From Nansenia antarctica (taxonomy: Eukaryota; Chordata; Actinopteri; Argentiniformes; Microstomatidae): a DNA stretch of 64,000 nucleotides. The position numbers were made by a program, and so were the translations under genes. The DNA is taken from positions 96,950,832 to 97,014,831 of the forward strand of contig OZ022339.1 in NCBI GenBank assembly GCA_963989245.1. The letters are read 5' to 3'. The notes under the pieces were generated by a model, which saw nothing but the letters and a program-made list of their open reading frames with translations, ran no database searches and was not told the origin of the DNA. Shown here one piece after another: positions 53,042 through 64,000 of this stretch (position 1 is its first letter; each line of letters begins with the position of its first letter).

Positions 53042-55213
53042 TTACTTGCCTACATGAAAGAGAGGCAGAGCTAGCAGCTGTGGCCTTTCAACCTGAGACT
53101 GGGAGAGGGGATGAGGGTTAGGTTCGAGTGGAGAGAGAGACCGGTGAGAAAAGGTCTGGCAGATGCTAGCTAGAGGATGGAGAAGGAGAGAGAGAGAGGG
53201 TTGAATCGAAAGTAAGGATGAGTGGTCAAGTCTTTTAAAGTAGAGAATAACCCAGTAATGTTGCCCGGTATACCGGTGCCAGCGATTCCGACGTCATGGG
53301 AAATCGTATTACCATTTCATATGATACTACCATCATTTTTTTGTCATACAGGTAGAGAAAAAAGCCACTGGTACTTGTATACAAACATGTACAGTGTTTT
53401 TGTACAGAGCTTTTACAGTTTCCACCAGCAAGAAGGTGCACTTTTCATGTTCATTGTAGAGTCCACTTTGCAGGGAGCAGGGCCTTCTGGGGTCTGGGGG
53501 GGGGGGTGGGGGGGGGGCGAGCATTTTGGTCCGGTAGAGCTGGCCTTCCTGACATCGTATCGTGGCCAAAAAACATTGTTCTCGTGACAACACTACACCC
53601 CTGACCTCACCTCGCTACAACACCGACCGCACTCGCAAGCTCGTAGCTTTTCTAAAACGTCTCACAAAGGAGCAACAACCCCGGCTGCTGTCTGAACTCC
53701 CGTGTCAGCCCATTCTGATACGCCGGCGCTTGTTTCTCCCTCTCATCCTCAGTTGAGTTGAGAGCTCATGGAGATTTTGTCCGTCACAGCAGATGACCTT
53801 CACAATCCTGACGCTAACTGAGTCATCGGGCCTCGGCAGACTGAGGATCGAGAAAAACAACCCATTTGGAATACATCTCCATTCAGCGGGTTAGGGTCTG
53901 AATGGCTTTTGTTAGTGCAGTTTAGCGCTCTCTTCATTTCATTATCTGTTCTCAAGGCCAACCCTTTTCTCCCCTCTCTTCCCTCTAATTGTGTTTTTTC
54001 AGTCTGTTTGCCTGTTGGTTTACTGGATTATAAATGCTGTATTTTTTATACAATAGAGTTGAACGGATAAATATGGTGGCTTGCAACACACCACAAAGCT
54101 ACACTGTCCTCTTCCAGATGGGAGGACACATTGTGATAAAAGCAAGGCGATCCAACTTTCAATTAAACGAATCGTGTCTACTGCAGGACCGTTCCTGATT
54201 CCATTCCACGCTTTAGAGTAAGCCGTTCTCTGTTCTCTTCCTTCACCGTGCTTCTTGATTTCAAAAAAATAAAATCAAAAATACAACGAGAGGCCTGCCT
54301 GCAGAGGAAACAACATTTCTTTTGAAGCTTTGATCTCACGAATCTGTGATGTTCTACTTTCCGGAGGATATTGTTGTTTTCAGACATCGGGGGGTAATCT
54401 CTCAGGAGGTGAAAGTGAAAAGCGATTCTTCTTCTTCTTCTTCGTTACGCGGCCACAGTTGGTTGAGTGGGATTGTTATCGACGACGGGCAGAAGAACAT
54501 GGTTGTGTGTGTTTGTTAGCCGAGCGAGGGGGAAATGGATTGGTTTAGCTCCGTCAATACTAGGCTCCCCTCGACTGTCAATGGGAGGAGGATCAGCCTC
54601 AATTCATTTCCAGTTGAGAAACGGGGCCGGATTAGAGCCTCTGCTTTCTCCCTGTCAGGACTCGAGACTCATCCTGCTTCTTCCCAAGGCTGAGTTATTG
54701 TCCAACACCCCCCCCCCGCCCATCCCTTTCCACCCCGTCCCACCCCGCCCTGTTCCAGTCAGGATGAGGTAATCTGGTTAGACCATATCAGCCCTCTCTG
54801 ATTAGAGAGGGGAAATTGAATTGGCTCCCCCATCTCAGCCCCCTCCTCCCCATCCCTTCCCCAGCTCTGGATCATGTCATTCAAACCACCAACACACCAC
54901 TGGACAACTGATAAACCCGTTAGTTTCTTCTCTCTCTGCCACGGTTCATCTCTCACTGGTTTGTTTAGTTTCTCAAGCTAGGCTGTATCGCCCACAGTAC
55001 CTTTTCTAACGTCACTGCTGCAAACAACGTTTGCATTTCGCATTTTGTACACGCAGTGATATTTATCTCTGGTTGTCTGTGAAGGCTCAGCCTCACTGTG
55101 TCTTCTCTAACATGCAGGTAACGCATCAGGAATTCTCTCTGCTTCCCTCGCTGTGTTCCTCCCCCTCCGGCTGAGATTTGAATGTTTCTTTGATGACATC
55201 GGTTGGCAACTTT
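53039..55213 (+). other. Intron 3, no gene recognised
   Basis: A G-run block lies at 53496-53518, a (TTC)n at 54427-54443, and C-rich patches near 54710-54850. No exon with MAST similarity was found on the plus strand. Confidence 0.4.
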
Positions 55214-55254
55214 TGCTGTGGGTGTTTACAGTGGTGTGTGTGTGTTTGTGCGCG

Positions 55255-55293
<39 letters not shown>

Positions 55294-55346
55294 GTGTGCG
55301 TGTGTGTGTGCGCGCACATGCACGTGTGCGTGTGCGTGATCCACCC
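55214..55346 (+). repeat. (GT)n / GTGC mixed microsatellite
   Basis: GT units with GCGCGTGTGTGCGTG, GTGCGCGCACATGCACGTG interruptions. Several short palindromic CG/CA steps occur. Confidence 0.93.
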
Positions 55347-55481
55347 GGGACTGGGTTGTGTTTGTGTTCTCATGGGAATGCAATGTACTCTGAGGACAAA
55401 CACAGCGGCGTCCTCGTTCCCCAACAAACACTCTCAGCTTTCCACCTGGATAGCATCACCTACTGGCGTAGCCTCAGAGCA

Positions 55482-55517
55482 CACACACACACACACACAC
55501 ACAGACACACACACACA

Positions 55518-55569
<52 letters not shown>

Positions 55570-55589
55570 CACAGACACACACACAGACT
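55482..55589 (+). repeat. (CA)n with CAGACACA breaks
   Basis: Three CA tracts separated by CAGACAC. Confidence 0.93.
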
Positions 55590-55776
55590 GACTCTGATCC
55601 GACGAACACACTCTGAACTTGATGATTTACTGAAGGTTCATCTATTTTTTCAGCGATTGATTCTTATCTCATATCATATTTCCTGTGTTGATGACATGAG
55701 GCTTGGTGTGTAACGCCTCTCTGGCAGTCCGGGCCAGGAGGAAGTGGCCGCAGCACTGACCCTCAGGGATGAACTC

Positions 55777-55777
<1 letters not shown>

Positions 55778-55860
<83 letters not shown>
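55778..55860 (+). repeat. (CT)41 microsatellite
   Basis: A pure CT tract. A C-run of about 13 lies nearby at 55935-55948. Confidence 0.96.
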
Positions 55861-55865
<5 letters not shown>

Positions 55866-56609
55866 AGAACTCCTCCTTTAGTTGGTGCTCTCTCTAAACT
55901 CTTCCCAAATAGGAAGTAGGTGCTCTCCTTAACCCCCCCCCCCCCCCTTGCTGTGCTAGGCATTAACATCTTTTACTGCGAATAGTACCACTTGGCGTGG
56001 TGTGTGGGGGGGGTGACTGTCTTCTGGGGGGTGGGGTGGGTGAGCTGTGTTATCTACTGTGTCCCTTCTGATCTAATCTGACCTGCCATGTGCGATGGTG
56101 ACGGGGACGAGGCAGAGAGGGGCCGCAGCAGCGAGAGGAGGACAGGAGACTGTCTGTCTGTCTGTCTGTCTGGTCCACGCCCGCAGCCTCTCTGGTGAGG
56201 AAGCCGCCTGTGTTTGTTATCTGTAGTGGGTCTAAACAAGGCAGTGTGTTTGGGCCCAGGAAGGAAAGGGGGAGAGAGAGACATATTTGAACACCCCCCC
56301 CCCCCCCCACCCTTCCTTCCAGCAGGTCATGTCCAACAGCCCTTTTGTTGGTGGGCGGGTGGGGTCTTTGTGACTGCTGTGTTTGTCTGTTACTGTTGGT
56401 ACTGTATAGTCTCCTGACAAGAGCGGCTGACTAGAGAGGTCCTGAGGGGAGGGAGAGTGAACCTGGAGGGCTGGCGATTACCATAGCTTGTGTTTTAGTG
56501 TATGGGAGCAGAGATGGCGTCACCGTTCACAGTCTTTGTTTGTGTTCAGTTGGTGAATGATTTAGCCAAGTGTGAACACAACACACGGCTTGCCCATTAC
56601 CAGAGGGAA
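55861..56609 (+). other. Intron 3, no gene recognised
   Basis: A (CTGT)n of five units lies at 56151-56171 and a C-run at 56294-56309. No exon was seen. Confidence 0.4.
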
Positions 56610-56710
56610 TATTCATGTAGGCGTATCTAAATCACTTGTCCGCGGTCCCAACGCTACAGTTGGTAGCGTTGGGACCGCGGACAAGTGATTTAGATACGCC
56701 TACATGAATA
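56610..56710. repeat. Perfect 48-bp inverted repeat with 5-base loop
   Basis: The left arm 56610-56657 (starts TATTCATGTAGGCG, ends CCCAACGCTAC) is exactly complementary in reverse to 56663-56710, with loop AGTTG at 56658-56662. Outside the arms TGCCCA on the left and TGGGCA on the right pair again after unequal spacers (13 and 3 bases). As RNA it would form a perfect 48-bp hairpin. No tandem repeat or transposon terminus explains it. Confidence 0.97.
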
Positions 56711-56878
56711 CTGTGGGCATGGACAGTATTCAACAGTTATTGAAGTTGCTGCCAATACACGTTATAGAGATAATCAGCAGAAGTTTGGGCATATGGAGTG
56801 GAGTAGAGAGCCATGGTAGGCTGTGCTAAACTAGCACTGACTGTCTTTGCACAGCACTTTGCACTGGTTAGCCTAGAA

Positions 56879-57206
56879 CAGCGATTCCCAACCTATGGGC
56901 CGCGGTCCTCTGGTGGGCCGCGAGGGTACTGCAAGTGGGCCGCGAAATCATGGGCAAAAAAATAAATTTAGATATTTTTTAAACGCCCCCCCAAAAATTC
57001 ATGGTACTATATTTTTTTCTTTAAAACCTTAAAAAACCCAAAAAAAGCATCATCAGTGTGATATACCGATAGATAGGAACTTATGGAGAATAATGATGAG
57101 ACACCGCCCCGAAAAATGTTACGCATGCGTAAAATGCCTGTGTGGGCCGCGAATACTTTCGAGATGTTTAAGTGGGCCTTGAGTCCAAGAACGTTGGGAA
57201 CCGCTG
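56879..57206. mobile_element. Non-autonomous hAT-like element (328 bp)
   Basis: The left end CAGCGATTCCCAACCTATGG and the right end read in reverse, CAGCGGTTCCCAACGTTCTT, are inverted termini of a CAGnGGTTCCCAAC type. A perfect 8-bp duplication GCCTAGAA flanks it (56871-56878 and 57207-57214). GTGGGCCGCGA recurs three times inside. No transposase is encoded. Confidence 0.92.
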
Positions 57207-57214
57207 GCCTAGAA

Positions 57215-57420
57215 GATTGTTGGTTAGCCTAGCACAGCCGTAACTCTGGTTAGCCTAGCACAGCCGTAACTCTGGTTAGCCTAGCACAGCCGTAACTCTG
57301 GTTAGCCTAGCACAGCCGTAACACTGGTTAGCCTAGCACAGCCATAACACTGGTTAGCCTAGCACAGCCATAACTCTGGTTAGCCTAGCACAGCCATTGT
57401 TAACCTAGCCTAGGCTAACC
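57215..57420 (+). repeat. 26-bp minisatellite (GGTTAGCCTAGCACAGCC)
   Basis: About seven units of GGTTAGCCTAGCACAGCCGT followed by AACTCT or AACACT, ending in TAACCTAGCCTAGGCTAACC. It adjoins the hAT-like element, whose target duplication GCCTAGAA lies in a diverged first unit. Confidence 0.93.
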
Positions 57421-57709
57421 AGGGATGAGAGCACTAGCAGCCCAGTGAGGAGACGCCAGGCTAAAGCCATCCCCAGACTGAACAAGCAAGGAAGTTCAAT
57501 TACAGCAGCAGAGTGAGGGACGAATCCTTTGGCCCCACACAGGGGGGATGTTCCCTCTGATAAGCCTCACGCTCCGCCAGCTCTGGAATGACCACAACAT
57601 GGGACTGGGATGTGGGATTGGGTACTCTTGCTTGTTTTAACAGTATTTTGTGTCACACTAAAGGAGCTTGCACACTGCCCATACAAACGCCAACAGTACC
57701 CAAAAGATG
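57421..57709 (+). other. Intron 3, no feature recognised
   Basis: No exon or repeat was recognised. Confidence 0.35.
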
Positions 57710-57732
57710 ACACACACACACACACACACACA

Positions 57733-57779
<47 letters not shown>

Positions 57780-57812
57780 GCGCACGCACACACACACACA
57801 CACACACACATA
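57710..57812 (+). repeat. (CA)n with CGCGCA interruptions
   Basis: CA tracts separated by CACGCGCACA and CACGCACGCGCACGCAC. Confidence 0.95.
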
Positions 57813-58705
57813 CACACTATTTAGTTCTCAACCATTCATAATGGGTCTGGCCTGGTCTGGTCTGATCTGGCTTTAGCATTATTTCAATAACATGGCTCTC
57901 CTCCTCACTGATCCAAACTTGATGTGTATGTGTGTCTGGAAAATGTCCAGACCTGAAAAAGTCTGGGAAAAAAACAACTGGCATCTGTGATTCCAGAACT
58001 ATGCCATATTCCTACCAGAGTTTAGCATTATTTTTGTTCAATATTTTCAAAAAGGGTTATGGCATTTGCGTAGCGTGAGCCTAATTCATGTCGGGCAGAG
58101 GTGATGAAACAGACAGATGTTTGACAGATGTGCCGAAAACACAAACCCACAAATCAACTGAGCAGTCTGAAAAAATGTACGTCTGGAAAAGTGTAGTGTG
58201 AAATGGAAAGTGTGTAGGAACCCTGTGTGTATGTGTTGTGTTGTGTCTGTCTATGTCTGTGGCTGTACTGTATGTGCAGTGTTTTCCGTTCCAGTGTGGA
58301 GGGCAGTCCCATTTAAAGTCCTGCCATTTGATTTGTATGTAGAATGTTTTCACGCAGAAGTACAATTCAGTTTCGGGGTTTGCTGTAAATGAGAAGGACA
58401 TGACCCCAACTGTGCTTAACACTCCAGTACTGCCGGGGGTGGGTTCTTGGTTCTTTTGCCTCTTTCCATTTTCACCTTTCTGTCTCTGTTGGCTGCCTCT
58501 TTGCATCGTGCGTGCATGCAGAAAAAACAGAACACAACAGCTAATGTCAACGTTGTTATTTGGAACTTGGAACCGAATTGTGCTGCGGTGCCACAAACGC
58601 CCTGCTCCTTATGCTGCACAGGCGCTCACACAGGAGTTGCCTTCATCTGACGATACTGAATAAAACCAGAGAGAAAATTATAATTAAGCTTGGTTCCCAA
58701 GGCCT
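57813..58705 (+). other. Intron 3, no gene recognised
   Basis: A 171-codon minus frame (58081-58596) is not low complexity but shows no recognised domain, splice context or codon pattern that I can defend. It is not called. Confidence 0.35.
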
Positions 58706-58709
58706 GATG

Positions 58710-58760
<51 letters not shown>
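58706..58760 (+). repeat. (GT)n microsatellite
   Basis: About 25 GT units ending GGGTGTGG. Confidence 0.95.
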
Positions 58761-58762
<2 letters not shown>

Positions 58763-58943
58763 TGGATATGCATGTGTGTTAAGTGCTTTCTGCTTCTTTG
58801 ATATGTTTAATTTAATATTTACACCCCCATCTACTCAGAAAGGGAGTTCGAGGTGCTTTATTAGCATTTGAAAAAGTCAGAGTCAAAAAAATGTCATCAT
58901 TAATTCATAGCTTCACTCCCGCTATCCTAAGATTTAGAAAATC

Positions 58944-58969
58944 ACACACATACACACACACACACACAG

Positions 58970-59005
<36 letters not shown>

Positions 59006-59009
59006 ACGC

Positions 59010-59067
<58 letters not shown>

Positions 59068-59082
59068 ACACACACACACACA
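58944..59082 (+). repeat. (CA)n / CGCA mixed microsatellite
   Basis: CA tracts with GCACACGCACACGCACACGC in the centre and CACGCACACGCACGC near the end. Confidence 0.95.
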
Positions 59083-59192
59083 GTAGTCAGCACAATATAG
59101 ACAGCAGCTTCAGATGTCTATTCTCTGTGGTGTCAGAAAGAATGTGCTTTGAATTTAGAGAGATGCTCCTCGCTCTGCAATTTACTTTTCTG

Positions 59193-59194
<2 letters not shown>

Positions 59195-59260
<66 letters not shown>
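59195..59260 (+). repeat. (CA)32 microsatellite
   Basis: A pure CA tract between TTCTGT and GACACTCAC. Confidence 0.96.
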
Positions 59261-59264
<4 letters not shown>

Positions 59265-59460
59265 TCACACCTCCTGAGGGTAAATGTTTTTTTCATGTTG
59301 CTTCAGTCGTCAGTGTGTAAGACGCCTTGGTGAGGTGGCATCTATTCCTGCCCCCAGTGTTGGTGTTGCTGCAGCAGCTCATTAGCCAGCCAGAATAGAG
59401 AGGCCCTGTCTCCTCCTCCCTGTGAGACACCGTGGGCCTGCTCACTTAGGAGGCCACAGC

Positions 59461-60759
59461 ATACTACATCATCACCCCACCACACTACATCACCCCACCA
59501 TACTCCATCACCCCACCATGCTACATCACCCCACCATGCTACATCACCCCACCATACTCCATCACCCCACCATACTACATCACCCCACCGTACTACATCA
59601 CCACACCATACTACATCACCCCACCATACTACATCACCCCACCATACTACATCACCCCACCGTACTACATCACCCCACCGTACTACATCACCCCACCGTA
59701 CTACATCACCCCACCATACTACATCACCCCACCATACTACATCACCCCACCATACTACATCACCCCACCATACTACATCACCCCACCATACTACATCACC
59801 CCACCATACTACATCACCCCACCATACTGCATCACCCCACCATACTACATCACCCCACCATACTGCATCACCCCACCATACTACATCACCCCACCATACT
59901 ACATCACCCCACCATACTACATCACCCCACCATGCTACATCACCCCACCATGCTACATCACCCCACCTTACTACATCACCCCACCATACTACATCACCCC
60001 ACCATACTACATCACCCCACCATACTACATCACCCCACCATACTACATCACCCCACCATACTACATCACCCCACCATACCACATCACCCCACCATACTAC
60101 ATCACCCCACCATACTACATCACCCCACCATACCACATCACCCCACCATGCTACATCACCCCACCATGCTACATCACCCCACCTTACTACATCACCCCAC
60201 CATACTACATCACCCCACCATACTACATCACCCCACCATACTACATCACCCCAGCATACTACATCACCCCACCATACCACATCACCCCACCATACTACAT
60301 CACCCCACCACCATACTACATCACCCCACCATACCACATCACCCCACCATACTACATCACCCCACCACCATACTACATCACCCCACCATACTACATCACC
60401 CCACCATACTACATCACCCCACCATACTACATCACCCCACCATGCTACATCACCCCACCATACTACATCACCCCACCATACTACATCACCCCACCATACT
60501 ACATCACCCCACCATACTACATCACCCCACCATACTGCATCACCCCACCATACTCCATCACCCCACCATACTACATCACCCCACCATACTACATCACCCC
60601 ACCATACTACATCACCCACCATACTACATCACCCCACCATACTCCATCACCCCACCATACTACATCACCCCACCATACTACATCACCCCACCATACTACA
60701 TCACCCCACCATACTACTGTACATCACCCCACCATACTACTGTACATCACCCCACCATG
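59461..60759 (+). repeat. 18-bp minisatellite (CATCACCCCACCATACTA), ~70 units
   Basis: The unit is strictly 18 bp with a few variants (GTACTAC, CTCCATC, TGCTAC, CTTACTAC) and two inserted CAC steps. Being a multiple of three without stops, it is open in one frame on both strands: HHPTIL on plus (450 codons) and VVWWGD on minus (426 codons). A block of variants (two TGCTAC units then CTTACTAC) appears twice, near 59933-59970 and 60148-60186, which marks a higher-order duplication of about 216 bp. Confidence 0.96.
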
Positions 60760-61029
60760 TCAGCTGGGCTCTGAGTCCTTACACAACAACTCCGATAGGG
60801 AAGTGTATTTTGGTGGGCTTGTGTGGAAGGCAAATCATTTTTGTATAACTACTTCATAGTTATGAATCATTTTTCTATACTTGTAGTTATTAGGCTAATA
60901 CTTTTTGTATAACTATAATTGCCGTCCTTAATCATTTTGTATAACTATAATGGCATATTAAAGAACACAATGCAGAGTAATATGTACGTACAACCAAGGT
61001 TAGTCTGGAAGACATTCATGAGTGCATCA
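60760..61029 (+). other. Intron 3, TATAACTA-rich
   Basis: TTTTGTATAACTA recurs at 60838, 60902 and 60937 with ATAACTATAAT variants. No gene was seen. Confidence 0.4.
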
Positions 61030-61095
61030 GCATTTTTGTGCGTATCGGTGGCCATGCCGATACTAGTATCGGTATCGGAACAACACTAGTTGGTG
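61030..61095. mobile_element. Fragment of a second ATCGG-type miniature transposon
   Basis: TGCGTATCGGTGGCCATGCC, GATACTAGTATCGGTATCGG and AACAACACTAG resemble one end of a fish GTGTTGTTCCGATACCGATA-type hAT element. The partner end was not found. Confidence 0.45.
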
Positions 61096-61523
61096 CTGGG
61101 GGGAGCGATAAAGGAGCCCCCTGGGTATCCATCATGGGATCGGAATGTTGGGAAACTGGAAGATGGTCCAAGAAAGACTTATATGGCTTGGCCATACTAT
61201 GGTATAGAATGTAGGAAGCTTTCTCTCCTATAAGTACGGCGCCCATTTCTTTTTTTTGACTTGGTTATCTCTTTTGTCACTATTGTAAGCTTGTTTTAAA
61301 ATGTGTCGTTAATATCGTTAAGTTGTTATTAGAGTTTTATGTGTCTTTTATCCCACACATGATGTCACATATCACTTGGGGTTGGTTGGTGCATTTTCTC
61401 CTCGGTGTGTTCGTTTTCATACTGTGTGTGTGTGTGCTTTCGTTTGTGCTGTGTTTATGTCCGTGTTTGGGCAAGAGCTTGTTCCTTTGTCTCTCTGTTT
61501 GGTGAGTCTGTGTATTGTCTGTG

Positions 61524-61525
<2 letters not shown>
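61096..61525 (+). other. Intron 3, no gene recognised
   Basis: A T-rich stretch at 61249-61320 and short GT steps at 61423-61436. No exon was seen. Confidence 0.35.

Positions 61526-61563
<38 letters not shown>
61526..61563 (+). repeat. (CA)n microsatellite
   Basis: About 18 CA units. Confidence 0.95.
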
Positions 61564-61566
<3 letters not shown>

Positions 61567-61663
61567 TGTTTATTAATCTCCCCTTCCAGCTGGACTAATG
61601 GCTAGCCGGAGACACAGGAGTCTGCTGGCCAGGGGATTCACCACAGACACACTCGTTTAGCTG

Positions 61664-61691
61664 ATGAATTAAGCAGCGCAACTTAATTCAT
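61664..61691. repeat. 10-bp inverted repeat ATGAATTAAG / CTTAATTCAT
   Basis: Perfect 10-bp arms flank the loop CAGCGCAA. With TAATTCATTAGCC beside it, this looks like paired homeodomain-type cores. Function is unknown. Confidence 0.7.
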
Positions 61692-61716
61692 TAGCCACTA
61701 ATGACTATAGTCTATC

Positions 61717-61807
61717 TTGGTGTGTGTTATGTGTGTGTGTGTTGTGTGTGTGTGTGTTGTGTGTGTGTGAGTGTGTTGTGTGTGTGTGTGTGTGTGTTTG
61801 TGTGTGT

Positions 61808-61862
<55 letters not shown>

Positions 61863-61880
61863 GTGTGTGTGAGTGTGTAC
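61717..61880 (+). repeat. (GT)n with TTGTG breaks
   Basis: GT tracts separated by GTTGTG and GAGTG steps, the last about 28 units. Confidence 0.95.
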
Positions 61881-63015
61881 AGTAGGTGTGTGCAGGGAGT
61901 GTGGACACAGTAAATCCTCCCTAGTTAAGTGGCCTGACTAAAGAGTGCCATAAAAGGTTTACGACCACCCCTCAGAAGATTGGCACGAGGCGGCCCAGTA
62001 CAGTAGCACACGTCTCTATTCATGAGGCCTCGGCTACGTACATCTGTCTCAACCCCGCCGCTCGCTAATGCTAACTCAGGCTCAAAATACAACAGTGTAG
62101 ATAGCCTGGCTTGCACACTGTCCCCTCTGACCCCTCGTTGGGAGCACTGTGACTTCCCTTTCATGGGTGAGACGGGAAGGGAGGGAGGGGAGCGAGAGGG
62201 ACCGAGGTCGAGACGCCACGGCCCGCACACGCTAACAGGAATGCTAACGGAATCCCGCTCTGGAGATAACGGAGGCTGTTAATAAATGTCTGCCTCCCCG
62301 TATGACCAGTGGAAAATGTCACGCATGGCTGCGGAATGGAGGGGGGGGGGGGGGGGGGGTTCAGGGCCCCCTGTGTGTCTGTCCTTTGACCTCTGACCCT
62401 CAGGCTGCGGTGAAGTAAATCACATCGTCGGCTGACCCTCTGGTACGTCCCCCCCCCAGAGAGCTGAGCCAGGCAGGGGTTTGGGAGGGAGGTAGGTAGG
62501 GGGTTAAGAATAGGGGCTCAGGGAGACATGATGATAATATACGGCTGTAGCGTTAAGGCTTTGACCTTCCCTGCCTCCCACCGTATACGAGACCTAGATG
62601 GAGTCACTAGCCTGTGGAGCCCAGCCCCTCTTTAACCTCTGTCTGCTGTAAGGGGGGGGGGGTGTATTGTTCTCAGTTATTACAGCCTTGCTTCACCACT
62701 CCCAACTCTGCCTTTCAAGCGATGCCCTCCTTTCCTTTAGCGTTGCGAGAATATTCTAGACAGCATGGCTCCGTGGTGCGTTTGATGGGGGCGAACCTGT
62801 CAGCTTAGACACGGCCGCGGCGGCGTGTCCTAAGGCTCGTAGCCTCTCCGGCCGTCAGGAGGGCGAAAAACGCTGCCCTCGGCAGAAACCTCCCGTTATT
62901 GAGGCCGATGACAACCACTTTAATTAACCTCGGCTTCTACGGGACACGTATATAAAACAGAGTAGGACATGCTTTCTCATTAATTAACTCGCCGCTGAAG
63001 CGCTGCGTGCACGCG
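61881..63015 (+). other. Intron 3, poly-G and unique sequence
   Basis: A 19-base G-run lies at 62341-62359 and a 12-base G-run at 62652-62663. Positions 62895-62995 (CACTTTAATTAACCTCGGC, TCTCATTAATTAACTCGCCG) are non-repetitive with homeodomain-type cores. They could be a conserved non-coding element, unproven. Confidence 0.4.
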
Positions 63016-63031
63016 CGCACACACACACACA

Positions 63032-63063
<32 letters not shown>

Positions 63064-63082
63064 CACACGCACACACACACAC
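63016..63082 (+). repeat. (CA)n-(CGCA)n-(CA)n compound microsatellite
   Basis: CACACACAC, about nine CGCA units at 63031-63064, then CACACACAC. CG steps favour Z-DNA. Confidence 0.95.
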
Positions 63083-63591
63083 TCTTTCTCTTCTCCACCC
63101 CCCCCGACCCCCCCCCTCTCTCTCGCTCACTCTCCTCCTCACTCACGTAACCGTGTGTAATTTCACACAGAGGTCAGTCAGCTCGGGAGTGTCTTAACTT
63201 CAACATTCTTGCATCCTCAGCTCCCTTTTGGCCTTTGCCCTCTACACAGACTAGAGGTCTCATTAAGAGAGTTCCTCCTGAGGAGGAGGAGGGAGGGCGT
63301 TGGGGGGGGGCGGGCCTGGGAGGCTAGTTTAGAACATCTAGCACCTCGAAATCCATTTTTGTTGTTGTTGTTGTTATGTTCAGTATTGGGCCTTATGTTT
63401 GCCATTGAACGATGTTCCGTTGCTCCATTGCAGATGTCCAGCAAGGCGTGTAGTTTGTAGTTAGCCTCTATATATACATCCATCCCTCCATCCCTCCATC
63501 CCTCCACCGCTTCAGCTGAGCTTCTCTTAGTGAGTCACCGTTGATTGCTTTGGCCTTTCGTTGACCGAGAGCGTGGGAGCTCTCTCTTTGT

Positions 63592-63595
<4 letters not shown>
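63083..63595 (+). other. Intron 3, C-runs and (GTT)n
   Basis: C-runs at 63098-63116, a G-run at 63302-63309, a (GTT)n at 63360-63375, and a (CATCCCTC)n of four units at 63478-63508. No exon was seen. Confidence 0.45.

Positions 63596-63623
<28 letters not shown>
63596..63623 (+). repeat. (CT)n microsatellite
   Basis: About 13 CT units. Confidence 0.93.
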
Positions 63624-63627
<4 letters not shown>

Positions 63628-64000
63628 ATTTTGTACCTTTTCTCCTTTTCCTTTGTGTGTTTCTATTTCTCTCCACTCTTTCTCTATCTCCCCTCCATCT
63701 CTCTGCCTGTCACGACGGTCACATAGAAGGATAGTGGTAAACACGAAGCTTGGGTTTTCAGCATGTGTACGCTGTCGGGAGTTAATCCCCCTGTCCTCCT
63801 TCTCATCCCTCTTTCCCCCTACACCTCTCTTGTTCCTCCATCTCTCCCCACTTGGAGGTGTGAATAGAAATGTCTGTAATTGTGTTTGTAGAATAGCGTC
63901 ATTAACAGACGGACATGAATGGTGTATCGCTCAATGAAAATAAAGAGATGCTCTTTGTTTGATTGAGGGATAATCAAGGGAGTTAAATGAGAGAGATGAA
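63624..64000 (+). other. Intron 3, window end
   Basis: CT-rich text to 63710, then unremarkable sequence. The next mast exon (expected to begin KELSLPRR-like) is not present up to the window edge. Confidence 0.4.

Noticed and set aside
58081..58596. A 171-codon minus-strand gene
   Set aside because: The composition is not repetitive, but no domain, splice pattern or conserved motif is visible. A single frame of this length is plausible by chance in 64 kb. A protein search with a significant hit would change this.
59342..60774. 426- and 450-codon frames
   Set aside because: Both come from one 18-bp stop-free tandem unit and mirror each other on opposite strands.

Overview
The window is nuclear DNA from a ray-finned (teleost) fish. 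The evidence is two intron-containing vertebrate-type genes, several fish-type tRNA-derived SINE pieces, hAT-like miniature transposons with 8-bp target duplications, and an extreme load of CA/GT and CT/GA microsatellites plus long minisatellites. Three degenerate palindromic 'GGAGGCTGGTGGAGG'-type elements recall repeats that are very common in salmonids and their relatives. That only hints at a protacanthopterygian fish; the species is not determined.

Layout. (1) 1-3762, minus strand: an adad2-like gene (adenosine-deaminase-domain pseudo-enzyme). Six coding exons join in phase to give 428 codons; the C-terminal exon(s) are not found and probably lie beyond position 1. (2) 3763-5667: a divergent intergenic/5'UTR region, probably with the promoters of both genes. 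(3) 5668 to beyond 64000, plus strand: the 5' end of a MAST-family Ser/Thr kinase gene, closest to MAST2. Only three short N-terminal coding exons are inside the window (5668-5736, 36810-36954, 38986-39128). Kinase, DUF1908 and PDZ exons must lie to the right. About 57 kb of the window is therefore mast intron.

Intron 1 (5737-36809) holds a 1-kb CTGT array right behind the exon 1 donor, a 31-bp minisatellite whose unit carries a consensus 5' splice site, a 36-bp minisatellite, a recent ~947-bp tandem duplication of a CT-rich minisatellite, and a ~4-kb GCCTAG minisatellite with higher-order structure. Intron 2 (36955-38985) holds CA arrays and a CCCTAACCCT-containing minisatellite split by a hAT-like element. 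That element is a near-identical, inverted relative of one in intron 1. Intron 3 (39129 to the window end) holds SINEs, other miniature elements, a perfect 48-bp inverted repeat and an 18-bp minisatellite that is open on both strands.

Most long open frames here are artefacts of stop-free tandem repeats. No prokaryotic features, CRISPR arrays, rRNA genes or convincing functional tRNA genes were seen. All family assignments come from reading motifs and remembered family features; no search was run.
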